64,000 bases of DNA from an uncultured Gammaproteobacteria bacterium (GCA_903862645.1 CAIOZF010000085.1:1-64000), one strand, 5' to 3'. Shown: positions 17,006 through 26,143, counted from the first letter of the stretch. The notes: generated by a model not told the origin, from the letters alone. Program-made: numbers and translations.

Positions 17006-18481
17006 ATGAAATGTATTCATTCTGAGTGGCTGTGCTTTACGGCTGGGATCGTTCTAATGGTTGGTGCGGAGCCATTGCTGGCGCAGTCGGACGTGGCCGT
17101 AGGGGATGCGCTTACCGAGGCGCGCAGCCTGGATGGTCAATACATCAGCTGGCGCGAACACATCATCGATGACGCCGCGATCGCGGGCTTTGCGCTCAGT
17201 GGCAGTGACGGGCTGGTGATGGGCGATATCGACAGGGATGGTGTCGAGGACATCGTTTCGGTGCACGAATCCGACTCCAGCTACGACTCCTCCGAGTATG
17301 ACCCCGACTTCACTCCTGCGCCCGAGGGCACGGTGCGCATTGCCTTCGGAGCGGCCGCTCCGCTGCAGTGGCAGAACGTCACCCTGGCCGAGGGGGTAGA
17401 GGTCCCTGCGCCAGAGGACGTGGACATTGCGGACGTCAACGGTGACGGTTTCCTCGATGTGATTGTGGCGGCGGAGCTGTCGCATCTGTTGTATCTGCAG
17501 AACCCTGGCACGGCGGTCCGCAGCACAGTCTGGCCGCGGCTGATCCTGCCCATGACGGAAGGACGCGGCTCTTTCATTCGCGTCTTCTTCGCCGACTTCG
17601 ATGGCGATGGCGTGCCGGAGGCGGCGGCTCCGAACAAGGGGGCGCAGCGCCCCGGCCCGGCGGACTTCGCTGTCTCCACACCGGTGTCGGTATATAAGGT
17701 GGCGGGTGACCCTCTCAACGGCGCCAGCTGGAGCGAGACCATCCTGGGGCATTACAGCGTGCCCCAGAATGCCGAGCCAGTGGATCTGGATAGCGATGGC
17801 GATGCGGACATCGTGGTAGGCACGCGGGGCGAACAACGCCTCGTGTTCTTCGAGAATATCGGGGCGGGTACGCTGCAGTTCCGCGAGCACGCCATCGGCA
17901 TCAACGGCTCGCGTGCTGCTGGATTCAATCTGGAATACACCGATCTTAACGGCGATGGCCGCCTGGACATCATCGGTGCTACACCCGACGGCATCTCCTG
18001 GCTGGCACAGCCGCCTCTGCGCATCGATGACGCGTGGAATGCCCATCGCATCGGGACCTTTGCGCCGGATACCGTTACCGGCATGGAGATCGCGGATATC
18101 AACGGCGATGGTCTCACAGACGTGTTGGTGGGCAGTTACAGCAGTGGCGACCGCGAGGAGGACGACGGCACAGTGGGTATCAATGATGAGCTGGGGCGCC
18201 TCGGCTGGTTCGAAAATCCCGGCCTGACAGGGACGCTCGTCACTCCGGAGGTCGCCGCGCAGTGGCCACGACATGACATTTCGCGCCGCAAGCGAGGCAT
18301 GTTCGACAAGTTCATCGCACGGGACATGGATGGCGACGGTGACATGGATTTCGTTGGCACCCGTGGCAACAGCTATCCCTACGATGGAGTGTTCTGGCTG
18401 GAGCAGGTGCGTTCGGCGGCGCCACAGCCGGCATTTCAGCGCGCAAGGGCAATAGACAGCCCGGAGATGCCGCTGCCGTGA
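17006..18481 (+). CDS. Secreted FG-GAP/VCBS repeat beta-propeller protein
   Basis: 491 residues with a signal peptide ending near LLA-QSD (residue 27). There are seven Ca2+-binding FG-GAP-type loops (DIDRDGVEDIV, DVNGDGFLDVI, DFDGDGVPE, DSDGDADIV, DLNGDGRLDII, DINGDGLTDVL, DMDGDGDMDFV), matching a seven-bladed propeller. GGGGAG precedes the ATG by 5-6 bases. No catalytic domain is visible, so a binding or scaffold role outside the inner membrane is likely. It stands alone between mgtE and the PBP1B gene. A shorter lipoprotein of the same kind lies at 52088. Confidence 0.85.
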   Translation: MKCIHSEWLCFTAGIVLMVGAEPLLAQSDVAVGDALTEARSLDGQYISWREHIIDDAAIAGFALSGSDGLVMGDIDRDGVEDIVSVHESDSSYDSSEYDPDFTPAPEGTVRIAFGAAAPLQWQNVTLAEGVEVPAPEDVDIADVNGDGFLDVIVAAELSHLLYLQNPGTAVRSTVWPRLILPMTEGRGSFIRVFFADFDGDGVPEAAAPNKGAQRPGPADFAVSTPVSVYKVAGDPLNGASWSETILGHYSVPQNAEPVDLDSDGDADIVVGTRGEQRLVFFENIGAGTLQFREHAIGINGSRAAGFNLEYTDLNGDGRLDIIGATPDGISWLAQPPLRIDDAWNAHRIGTFAPDTVTGMEIADINGDGLTDVLVGSYSSGDREEDDGTVGINDELGRLGWFENPGLTGTLVTPEVAAQWPRHDISRRKRGMFDKFIARDMDGDGDMDFVGTRGNSYPYDGVFWLEQVRSAAPQPAFQRARAIDSPEMPLP

Positions 18482-18613
18482 TGGCATCGGGCTGTGCACA
18501 CAATCTTCAGTCTCTCCGGTTGTGCGTTGATTGTTCCCCTAATGCCATGATTGCTGCCTGCTCAATGACTTTCATTAGTCTGCCCTCGGTCCGCGATGGC
18601 ATAATGCAGCCCC

Positions 18614-20935
18614 ATGACTACCTCCAATCACAAATCCTCCACTCCCAAGACTGGCAAGCAGCAACGCTGGTGGCCGAAATACCTGCTGCGCTTCATGCTG
18701 CTGGGCAGCGTTGTCGTTGCTCTCTGGTGTGTGTGGATCGACTACGAGATCCGCCGTGATTTCAGCGCGCTGCAATGGGCGCTGCCGGCTCGCATCTATG
18801 CCCGTCCGGTTGAGCTCTATGTTGGTGCTCACCAGAGCGCGGCGGATTTCACCGATTACCTGAAGCGCCTCGGCTATATCCAGACTACCCGCGTGACCGA
18901 GCCAGGACAGTTCAATCCCGGCGGTTCCCGCATCGTGTTGCAGACCCGTGGTTTCCAGTTCTGGGATGGCGCGGAGCCAAGCATTGCTGTGGAAGTCGGC
19001 TTCGAGGGCCAGCGCGTGAGCCTGTTGCGCGCGATCCAGGGTGGCGCCGATGTGCCACTGGTGCGTCTGGAACCGGTAGAGATTGCCCAGATCAATCCCG
19101 GCAGCGGCGAAGACCGCCTGCCCATCGACAAGGCCGAGATTCCCCAGGGGCTCGTTAATGCCGTGATCGCAGTGGAGGACCAGCGCTTCTACAGCCATTA
19201 CGGCGTTGACCCCGTCGGCATCGCTCGCGCCTTTGTCGCCAACATTCGTGCTGGCGAGATCGTGCAGGGCGGTAGCACCCTGACTCAGCAACTGGTCAAG
19301 AATCTGTACCTGGATCGTGCGCAGACCCTGCGCCGCAAGATCGAGGAAGCGCTGATGGCGCTGGCTCTGGAGATCCATTTCAGCAAGGAAGATATCCTCT
19401 ACGCCTACCTCAATGAGGTGTTCCTCGGGCAGGACGGCAACCGCGCCATCCACGGCTTCGCGCTCGCATCCCAGCACTACTTCGGGCGCCCATTGCAACA
19501 GCTCGACCTGGACGAACTGGCCCTGTTGGCGGGACTGCCGCGAGGACCTTCACTTTACAATCCGCAGCGCAACCCGGAGCGTGCCACCGAGCGGCGCAAC
19601 GTCGTGCTCACGCGCATGGCTACCCAAGGCTATATCTCGGCCGAACAGTTGGAAGAGGCGCGCGCTGCTACATTGCAGGTCAGTGCCCGCCCGACCAGTC
19701 GTGGTGGTGGTTATCCCGTGTTCATGGATATGGTGCGCAGTGACCTCGCTCGCGATTACGACGCCGATGCCCTGCGCAACGAGGGCCTGCGCATCTTCAC
19801 CACGCTTGACGTCAACATGCAGGTGTCCGTGGAGTCCATGCTCGACAAGTCCGTCGCGGCGGTGGAGAGGCCGACGAAAGGAGAGCCAGCCCCGCTGGAG
19901 GCCGCCGTGGTGATTACCGATGCCACTACCGGCGACGTGCGTGCGCTGGCCGGCAGCCGACAGTCCGGCTACACCGGATTCAATCGCGCGCTGCTCGCCG
20001 ACCGCCCGATTGGCTCGCTGGTGAAACCGGCGGTGTATCTGGCGGCACTGGAGTCCGGCAATTTCAACCTGGCCTCGGTGCTGGCGGACGACCCTATCAG
20101 TATGAAGCTCGATAACGGCGACTTGTGGGAGCCAAAGAATTACGAGAACACGACCTCCGGCGACGTCTACTTCCACGATGCGCTGGAGCGTTCACTGAAC
20201 CTGGCCACGGTGGATCTGGGCATGAAGGTTGGCGTTGACCGTGTTGCTTACATGCTGAGCCGTCTCGGTCATACCGATCGCATCGAACCCTACCCCTCGG
20301 TACTGCTGGGGGCGGTCAATATGACGCCAGTGGAAGTGGCGCAGATCTATCAGACATTGGCCAGCGGCGGATTCCGCTCGCCGTTGCGTGCCGTGGAGGC
20401 TGTCACCACCGGTGACGGTGAGCCGCTGGAGCGCTATGGCATGGAGACGGATCAGGTGGCCGATCCCGCCTCCGTGTTCCTGCTGGAATACGCAATGCAG
20501 GGTGTGTTCGAGCGCGGCACGGCCAAGACGGCGGCGTCGAGGCTCGACAACCAGCTGCCTCTGGCGGGCAAGACGGGCACCACCAATGATTCGCGCGACA
20601 GCTGGTTTGCTGGCTATGGCGACGATCTCGTGGGGGTGGTCTGGCTCGGGCACGACGACAACCGCGAAACCGGACTCACTGGCGCCACCGGTGCGCTGCG
20701 GGTGTGGACCGATATCATGACCGAGCTGGACATTCAGCCGCGCCAGTCGCTACCCCCTGCCGATATCGAGTGGCGCAGCGTCGCCCTGCTCCCCGTGCGG
20801 GTAGTCGAGGCCCGCAACTGCCTGGATACGCGCCAGTTGCCGTTCCGTGCAGGAGCGCTCCCGGACGAAGCTGTGAATTGTGAGAATAATGGTTCCCTGA
20901 TGGAGCGCGTCTTTGACCGCTTCCGAGGCTGGTAG
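18614..20935 (+). CDS. mrcB: Penicillin-binding protein 1B (bifunctional class A PBP)
   Basis: 773 residues. There is a short basic cytoplasmic tail and one membrane anchor (about 24-45), then a UB2H-like region (residues 60-150), a GT51 glycosyltransferase (AVEDQRFYSHYGVD with catalytic Glu near 187, GGSTLTQQLVKNL, RKIEEALMALALE) and a transpeptidase with GSLVKP (Ser near 467) and KTGTTNDSRD (near 653). It polymerises and cross-links peptidoglycan in the periplasm; the UB2H domain in E. coli binds the lipoprotein activator LpoB. The ribosome site is weak. The TPR lipoprotein gene starts 3 bases after the stop. Confidence 0.95.
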   Translation: MTTSNHKSSTPKTGKQQRWWPKYLLRFMLLGSVVVALWCVWIDYEIRRDFSALQWALPARIYARPVELYVGAHQSAADFTDYLKRLGYIQTTRVTEPGQFNPGGSRIVLQTRGFQFWDGAEPSIAVEVGFEGQRVSLLRAIQGGADVPLVRLEPVEIAQINPGSGEDRLPIDKAEIPQGLVNAVIAVEDQRFYSHYGVDPVGIARAFVANIRAGEIVQGGSTLTQQLVKNLYLDRAQTLRRKIEEALMALALEIHFSKEDILYAYLNEVFLGQDGNRAIHGFALASQHYFGRPLQQLDLDELALLAGLPRGPSLYNPQRNPERATERRNVVLTRMATQGYISAEQLEEARAATLQVSARPTSRGGGYPVFMDMVRSDLARDYDADALRNEGLRIFTTLDVNMQVSVESMLDKSVAAVERPTKGEPAPLEAAVVITDATTGDVRALAGSRQSGYTGFNRALLADRPIGSLVKPAVYLAALESGNFNLASVLADDPISMKLDNGDLWEPKNYENTTSGDVYFHDALERSLNLATVDLGMKVGVDRVAYMLSRLGHTDRIEPYPSVLLGAVNMTPVEVAQIYQTLASGGFRSPLRAVEAVTTGDGEPLERYGMETDQVADPASVFLLEYAMQGVFERGTAKTAASRLDNQLPLAGKTGTTNDSRDSWFAGYGDDLVGVVWLGHDDNRETGLTGATGALRVWTDIMTELDIQPRQSLPPADIEWRSVALLPVRVVEARNCLDTRQLPFRAGALPDEAVNCENNGSLMERVFDRFRGW

Positions 20936-20937
20936 TA

Positions 20938-21486
20938 ATGATGAAGGGTGTGATGAAGGGTGTGTCGAGGAGTGCATTGCTGGTTCTGGCTCTTGGTCTG
21001 CTCAGTGCCTGTACGGGCAACATGGGGCGTGGTATTCCCGCCCCCGTGGAAACCCGTGGCGAGGTGGTGCGCACTCCGGCACCGGTCGCCGTAGAGCCCC
21101 CTCCAGTGACCCGACCTATCGAGCCCATCGTGGAGAGCCCCGTGCGTCCGGTAGAGATAATTCCTCCCGCAGGCCAGGGCATTCCTGGCCCAGTGAGGCC
21201 TTCGGCGCCAGCCTCGCCGGTCTCGACGCTGATGGCTTCTGTAGACGCTGCCGTCGCGGCAGGTGAACTGGAACAGGCCGCCGCACTGTGCGAGCGGGCG
21301 TTGCGTATCAGCCCTCGTGATGGCTCCGTGTGGTATCGCCTGGCGAGCATTCGTTTTCAGCAGCGGCGCTACGCCGACGCAGACGGCTTCGCGCGCCGGG
21401 CACTGAGCTTTGCCGGGGCGGACCGAGGGCTGGTGCAGGCCACCGACAATCTGCTGGCCCGGATTGCGCTGGAGCAGCGGCGCTGA
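20938..21486 (+). CDS. TPR-containing lipoprotein downstream of PBP1B
   Basis: 182 residues with a lipoprotein signal (LGLLSAC, lipidated Cys near residue 25), a Pro/Val-rich linker (about 30-100) and one to two TPR-like helix pairs (AGELEQAAALCERALRISPR and RLASIRFQQRRYADADGFA). GAGG lies 9 bases before the ATG. Its position 3 bases after mrcB, the long disordered linker and a C-terminal helical domain suggest an outer-membrane-anchored factor that reaches PBP1B, as LpoA/LpoB do in E. coli. That role is inferred from context and architecture; there is no recognisable LpoB domain. Confidence 0.82.
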   Translation: MMKGVMKGVSRSALLVLALGLLSACTGNMGRGIPAPVETRGEVVRTPAPVAVEPPPVTRPIEPIVESPVRPVEIIPPAGQGIPGPVRPSAPASPVSTLMASVDAAVAAGELEQAAALCERALRISPRDGSVWYRLASIRFQQRRYADADGFARRALSFAGADRGLVQATDNLLARIALEQRR

Positions 21487-21536
21487 CGGTGTGATGGGGG
21501 TGTGCGCAGCCTCATGCTTCAGAGTCCTGTGCTTCC

Positions 21537-23765
21537 TCAGTAAGTGTCTTCCAGATAGCGTCCCGCCGTCTTCAGCCCGGCGACGCTCAAGTTCAACGGT
21601 GCCAGAATTTCATCCATGGCCAGCGCAACGCAGGCGGCCATCCCGCGCCCGCCGCACACCAGGATCTGCCCACCCTTGCCGATCAACGCTCGTACCTGTT
21701 CCGCATCGCTTCGCAACTTGTCCTGCACATAAACGCGCTCGGCGCTGCGGGAAAACGCCGCCTGCAAACTGGTGAGGCGTTTGTCCCGCAGATACGCGCG
21801 AAGATCCCGCTCATACAGATAGTCTGACTGCGGATTGCGTCCTCCCCAGTAAAGGTACATCGGGTGCTGGTCCTTGTTGTGGCGTATGAAGCCTGCCAGC
21901 GGGGCGATGCCCGTTCCGGCGCCGATCAGGATTACCGGTTCCCTGCCGCGGGCGGGGCGGAACAGCGGATTCTGCTGGATAAAGGCCGCCATGGTCTGAC
22001 CGGGTTGCAGTCCGCACAGGAAGCTTGAGCAGATTCCGTGCTCCTGGCGGCGGACGCAGATCTCCAGGACTCCATCCTTGGCCGCCGAGGCCAGCGAGTA
22101 GAAGCGCGGAATATCACTGCCAGGGGCCAGGATGCCGACCAGATCTCCGGCCTCGAAGTATGGCAGGCCGGGCCCGCCCAGCAGACGCCAACAACGCCCT
22201 ATTACCCCAGCAGGCTGAGTGGCCCGAAAGCGCAGGATGCTGGTCGGCGCTGCGACCTCGACCCCAAAATCTTCACGCTCACTCAGCACCAGCGTCGTCG
22301 TGCGGCGGCGCAGCGGCGTGTGGCGCAGCGTCAGCGGCGCGCCGATAGCATTGCCGACAGCCGTCGCCCAGCGCTCGAAGGCCTGCGCCGATTGGCGATC
22401 CACCAGTTCAGTGTCCAGCAGTTGGGGCCAGCCGCGTTGCTGCAGCGCCTGAGTGACTACGTTGGCGAACGCGCAGAAATTCGGGAACTGACGATCACCG
22501 AATCCCAAGACAGCCCAAGGCAACTGCGAAGAATCCGGGACTTTTGCCAGTTTGCTGAGAAATTTCTTGGCTGACGCAGGTGCATCGCCATCGCCATAGG
22601 TGGCGGCCAGGATGAACAGTCTCTCGGCCTTGCGGTAGCGCTTCTCCAGACCATTCATCGGCGCCGTGTGGACACGCAATCCAGCGGCGGTCAGTCCTTC
22701 ATGCAGCGTCTTGGCAAACCCCCAGGTGGTGTTGGTCTCCGAGCCGACGAGAATCACCGTATCCGCACTTTGGGCGGCAGTGTTGTCTGCCAGCTTCGGC
22801 ATGGCGCGGCGGCGTTGCCACCAGATCATCATGCCGGTTACAGACAGGACCGGGGCCGTGAGCGCGGCGGCACCGAGAATCAGCCCCACCCACCAGAAGG
22901 CCTCGCCGGTATGCAGTTCAAAGATGAAGGTCTGCAGACTGGCCGGGGTTCCGTAGTCTGCCCACGTCAGCAGTTCACCAGTCTCCTGGTCGACATAACC
23001 GGAACCCTGGTGGGTGCGCAGGGAGTAAACGTCATTGGGGTCTTCGGGGAAGGGGAACACCAGTTGGTGCAAGTCGCGCAGGTCAACCGCCTGCAATGCG
23101 CTCAGGGATCCAACGGGGGCTGGCGTGCCGCCGGAGACTTGCTCAGGAAACTCTGCCTCGACCTCTTCAGCCTCGGTGACCAGTTCGAAGCGAATCGCCG
23201 ACATCCACACGCCAGTGAGTGCCGAAAGCAGCAGGCCGAGGACGGCAAAACGAGCCAGAGAAGTATGCAGGCGCTGTCTGCCGTTACCACGAATGGTGCC
23301 GAAAAAGTGCCGCCAGCCGCCGGCCCTGGAGGCAAGCAGGAAGGCTCCGGAGACGCACAGCAGTGCCATCAGAACGGCAAGCACACCGGCGCCGGCCCGA
23401 CCGGCATCCTCCAGCAGGAAGGAGCGGTGCAGGTCCTTTATCCAGGCTAAGATAGGCGAAGGTTCGTAGGCGGAGATACGGGTGCCGGTGAGCGGATCCA
23501 CGAGGTCAGCCGCAGGATTGCCGTCCTGGCTGAAGTAAACCAGCACTGCCCCCGAGGGCAGTCGTTCGATCTGTTCGGTCGCAGGGTAAATGCTGAGCAC
23601 GCGCTCGGCCACCTCGGCGACACTGGTCACTCCGGACGGCGGGACAGTAGCCACGGCACGTTCCAGCGCCGGGCTCAGTGACAGAATCGCGCCGCTAAGG
23701 GTCAGGACGATCAAGAACAGCGCTGCGAACAGGCCGGGCACAGAATGCAGACGAAGGAGCATCAC
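21537..23765 (-). CDS. PepSY membrane domain fused to flavodoxin and FNR-type reductase
   Basis: 742 residues. The first 335 form a PepSY-associated membrane region with four hydrophobic segments and haem-ligand-like His (KDLHRSF, LHTSLARF, LHTGEAFWW). Residues 336-475 are flavodoxin-like (ILVGSETNTTWGFAKTLHEG, AATYGDGDAPASA) and residues 490-742 are an FNR/sulfite-reductase-type FAD/NADP module (PRFYSLASA, GICSSFL, ILIGAGTGIAPLAGF, CGGRGMA). It should pass electrons from cytosolic NAD(P)H through FAD and FMN to the membrane and periplasm. It is the last gene of a PepSY-DUF2271-reductase operon. Such reductases are often linked to periplasmic flavoproteins or ferric-siderophore reduction; no ApbE is in the window. 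Confidence 0.9.
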   Translation of the reverse strand: MMLLRLHSVPGLFAALFLIVLTLSGAILSLSPALERAVATVPPSGVTSVAEVAERVLSIYPATEQIERLPSGAVLVYFSQDGNPAADLVDPLTGTRISAYEPSPILAWIKDLHRSFLLEDAGRAGAGVLAVLMALLCVSGAFLLASRAGGWRHFFGTIRGNGRQRLHTSLARFAVLGLLLSALTGVWMSAIRFELVTEAEEVEAEFPEQVSGGTPAPVGSLSALQAVDLRDLHQLVFPFPEDPNDVYSLRTHQGSGYVDQETGELLTWADYGTPASLQTFIFELHTGEAFWWVGLILGAAALTAPVLSVTGMMIWWQRRRAMPKLADNTAAQSADTVILVGSETNTTWGFAKTLHEGLTAAGLRVHTAPMNGLEKRYRKAERLFILAATYGDGDAPASAKKFLSKLAKVPDSSQLPWAVLGFGDRQFPNFCAFANVVTQALQQRGWPQLLDTELVDRQSAQAFERWATAVGNAIGAPLTLRHTPLRRRTTTLVLSEREDFGVEVAAPTSILRFRATQPAGVIGRCWRLLGGPGLPYFEAGDLVGILAPGSDIPRFYSLASAAKDGVLEICVRRQEHGICSSFLCGLQPGQTMAAFIQQNPLFRPARGREPVILIGAGTGIAPLAGFIRHNKDQHPMYLYWGGRNPQSDYLYERDLRAYLRDKRLTSLQAAFSRSAERVYVQDKLRSDAEQVRALIGKGGQILVCGGRGMAACVALAMDEILAPLNLSVAGLKTAGRYLEDTY

Positions 23766-23795
23766 CGTCCTCCCTGAGGGTGTTGACTGGTGACT

Positions 23796-24266
23796 TTACA
23801 GCGTAATGGTGAGTGTTTTTACATAACCCTTGCCGACGACTGCCGTTCCTGAACCTGTGGTGCTCAGAGGGGCTTCGGCATCGACACGGTTCTCGCGCTG
23901 GTCCTCGACGGCGCTGTCTAGGCGCACCAGGTAGCCGGCATCAATGAGGGCGTCGTCGATATCGACCTTGAAGGTCAATTTGTCGCCACTGCTGACGCTG
24001 GCACCCGTCAAGCCGTCATACTCGGCGCTCTTGTTGCCGCCACCGCGAGTCCAGTCGAGCAGGTGCTTGTAGTATTTGCTCTTGCCGCCCGCGACATGGA
24101 GAGTGCGCTGATACTGGCCCGCTGCATCAGTCACGTAGATCGCCAGATAGGCGCCATCTCCGCGATAGGCGTTCAGCTCCGCAGTGATGGTGACTTCGCG
24201 AGCCTGCGCGAGCGCAGGAAGTGTGATGGCAGTCAGCAGGCCGAGCGTGGCGAGGATTTTCTTCAT
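23796..24266 (-). CDS. Exported DUF2271 protein
   Basis: 156 residues with a clear signal peptide (MKKILATLGLLTAITLPALA, cleavage near AQA-REV) and a beta-rich DUF2271 domain (ITAELNAYRGDGAYLAIYVT, WTRGGGNKSAEYDGLTGAS, KLTFKVDIDDALIDAGYLVR). The ATG has GGAG 7 bases upstream. The family is periplasmic and of unknown biochemical function. It recurs beside PepSY-type reductases and ApbE flavin transferases, so a role as a periplasmic partner in extracytosolic flavin redox is plausible by context. No cysteine or haem motif is seen. Confidence 0.87.
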   Translation of the reverse strand: MKKILATLGLLTAITLPALAQAREVTITAELNAYRGDGAYLAIYVTDAAGQYQRTLHVAGGKSKYYKHLLDWTRGGGNKSAEYDGLTGASVSSGDKLTFKVDIDDALIDAGYLVRLDSAVEDQRENRVDAEAPLSTTGSGTAVVGKGYVKTLTITL

Positions 24267-24330
24267 GGTTCTTCTCCATTAACGTTTCTGGCACTGTCAT
24301 TGATCGATCGGAATTTGGTGGTGAGGGCGT

Positions 24331-24702
24331 TCAGTGCGGACGGCGTTCCTCCCGGTGCTCGCGTTCGCGGCGCTCGTGCTCTGCGTCTTCGAGTTCCAGT
24401 TCCCTCAGCTCAAACGCAGCCGGTGAATATGTCGCCTCCACTTGCCTGCCTTGCTCATCCACGCCCCTGACCTTGTAGCAGCCGTCATCCACGCGAATGC
24501 GATACACGGTCCAGCCGCGCGCCTCCAGTTGTTGCTTGAGGAGCTCTCGGGGTTGCCACTGGGCGATGGGGTCATTGCAGTCGTCGTCGGCGAGAACACG
24601 ATCCGTGCTCAGTGTGATTCCGAGCGCCGCCACAAGGATCGCTAGCAGCCTGGCGAATGGCTGCATGGCGAATTTCCGCATAGAGTTTTTCAAAGACTTC
24701 AT
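24331..24702 (-). CDS. Small exported PepSY-like protein
   Basis: 123 residues from the ATG at 24702, which has AGGAG 8 bases upstream; an in-frame start 21 codons further up has no such site. The signal peptide is long (MKSLKNSMRKFAMQPFARL, cleavage near VLA-DDD). It is followed by one PepSY-like unit (LKQQLEARGWTVYRIRVDDG, CYKVRGVDEQGRQVEATYSP) and a strongly charged Glu/Arg/His tail. Two Cys (CNDP and GCYKV) could form a disulfide. It is the first gene of the operon with DUF2271 and the PepSY reductase. Single PepSY proteins are thought to bind or modulate partners in the periplasm; the exact role is unknown. Confidence 0.82.
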   Translation of the reverse strand: MKSLKNSMRKFAMQPFARLLAILVAALGITLSTDRVLADDDCNDPIAQWQPRELLKQQLEARGWTVYRIRVDDGCYKVRGVDEQGRQVEATYSPAAFELRELELEDAEHERREREHREERRPH

Positions 24703-25015
24703 GATGGCGCTCCTGTCAGAGGTGGCGCGGAGTTCTCGGAGTTCGAAGAATTCACCGTAGCACAAGGACCTTAAATTAAGCTGAAGTCGCTGTCTGGACT
24801 AACTAAAAATCCGCCTGTTGATGAAACAAAAAAGAGGCAAGTTGAGCCCGATTTTAAAAATTTACGAAGGTCGATCTCAAGCCACAATTTACCCCATTAG
24901 ATTCAATTCGTTTAGGCAGTGAAAGGATCCCCGATGCGTGTGCGCCATAGCACTGTATTCTTCAGCCCACTTAGCGCCTATGGGTCAGCTGAACAGCGTG
25001 GGAAGCGAAGCAGTC
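24703..25015. other. Non-coding upstream region of the PepSY operon
   Basis: 313 bases, AT-rich between about 24770 and 24920 in contrast to the flanks. It holds the palindrome CTTAAATTAAG at 24770-24780, about 70 bases before the PepSY start, which could be an operator for that leftward operon. The open frame 24938-25171 overlaps the end of the DUF1853 gene on the other strand and does not look coding. Confidence 0.5.
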
Positions 25016-25963
25016 TCAGTAGTGAGGCCGTGGATTCGGCCAGTGCGCCGGGACGATAAAGAACCGCTCAGTTTCTATCCAGAGATTGGCCTGTGCGTCA
25101 TGATTGACAAGGGCAAACAGGCGCGGCGTTCCGGTAGTCTCAATCGCCTCGATGGCATTCAGGGTGTCTGATCTCGCGCTCAGGTCCGGGGCCCCAGTCT
25201 GGACCCAAGGCCCCAACCAATGAGGTTTCTGCAGATGCACCCAATGGCAGGCGTCCAGGCACCTTGCCTGTTCCAGATAGAGCCAGCGACCGCGTTCATG
25301 ATTGGCGGGCACTTGCGGCGGCAGACTGACTTTCTCATCGAGTGGATAGAACAGATAGCCAGGCATGAAGATGCGCGTTATCACCGGCTGGTCGATGCCG
25401 CGTTCCCGGAGCGCCTCCGTAGTCTCCGTGAGCAGCGTGCGCTGACTTTGTTGTTCCAGCAGGTTTCGCGTCTTCAGGTCGAGCCGATCGATGGCATTGG
25501 GGCCGTGCCAGAAAGTTTTTCCCGATTCCTGCTGTTGTGCCTCCAACTGTATGCCCAGATAAAATTTGACGGCCACCTCGTGATGTTCGATCTCGTGCGT
25601 GCGCGGGTTCCGCACTACAAAGTCAAGTTCTCCCAACGTGCGCTGTGCGCCGCGAATCTGCAGGTTTCTGGCGAGCACCTCATAGCCCAGTATGTCAGTC
25701 AGCAGGCAGTTGTAGAGTTCCTCGAAGTACAGCCCGAGGCGCGGCTTCGGGATAGCCGTCAGCACAGTGGGCCCGCTTTCGGGATGAGCATCCCAGTGGT
25801 GCAGCGTTGTCAGCAGGTTGTCGGGCAGGTAGCTGAATGGAGAGAAGGAGAGGGCGGACTCAAGCAGCTGCGGCGCGTAGCACATCCACGCCAGATGACG
25901 CACGGCGGGGGTGCGAAACTGCAGCAGCAATTCGTTAGCCATAGGTGTGGTCAGTCGCGTCAT
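25016..25963 (-). CDS. DUF1853 family protein, possible PD-(D/E)XK nuclease fold
   Basis: 315 residues matching DUF1853: TPAVRHLAWMCYAPQLL near the start, RLGLYFEELYNCLL around 75, LGELDFVVRN around 110, HHEVAVKFYLG around 128, and FLMPGYLF-like FMPGYLFYP. The Glu (81/82), Asp114, Glu129 and Lys133 pattern resembles the metal site of PD-(D/E)XK nucleases, to which I believe the family has been linked. The E-x3-K spacing is not canonical. Function is unknown. The protein is cytosolic, with no signal peptide. A purine-rich GGAGGGGGAG lies too far (about 23 bases) from the chosen ATG to decide the start. Confidence 0.83.
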   Translation of the reverse strand: MTRLTTPMANELLLQFRTPAVRHLAWMCYAPQLLESALSFSPFSYLPDNLLTTLHHWDAHPESGPTVLTAIPKPRLGLYFEELYNCLLTDILGYEVLARNLQIRGAQRTLGELDFVVRNPRTHEIEHHEVAVKFYLGIQLEAQQQESGKTFWHGPNAIDRLDLKTRNLLEQQSQRTLLTETTEALRERGIDQPVITRIFMPGYLFYPLDEKVSLPPQVPANHERGRWLYLEQARCLDACHWVHLQKPHWLGPWVQTGAPDLSARSDTLNAIEAIETTGTPRLFALVNHDAQANLWIETERFFIVPAHWPNPRPHY

Positions 25964-26015
25964 TATTTTTTTAACGAAAACTGCAGCTCCCCCTCCTGCA
26001 CTAGATCGACATTCT

Positions 26016-26114
26016 TCAGGCGACCCAGCTGCCCGAATCGCCGAAGGTGGTGTAGTGGACGCGCAGGTCGTCAGAAGTTTGAAAGTAGCGGTCCTGCCGT
26101 TCTGCCGCTCGCAT
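26016..26114 (-). pseudogene. Possible fragment of an alpha/beta-hydrolase start
   Basis: A 32-codon frame reads MRAAERQDRYFQTSDDLRVH and then YTTFGDSG before a stop. RYFxTSDxLRxHYxxxG is the usual opening of alpha/beta-hydrolase (epoxide hydrolase/lipase-like) proteins. The remaining 250 or so residues are absent. It may be a leftover of a deleted gene between DUF5916 and DUF1853, or chance. There is no ribosome site. Confidence 0.3.
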
Positions 26115-26143
26115 GAATGAGCGGCAGCGGCGGATAAAGCAAC

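Noticed and set aside
24938-25171. 77-codon frame upstream of and over the DUF1853 end
   Set aside because: No domain, no ribosome site, and it overlaps a supported gene on the other strand.
26103-26126. Hairpin TGCCGCTC..GAGCGGCA after the DUF5916 gene as a terminator
   Set aside because: No U-rich tract follows on the leftward transcript, so it is not supported as an intrinsic terminator.
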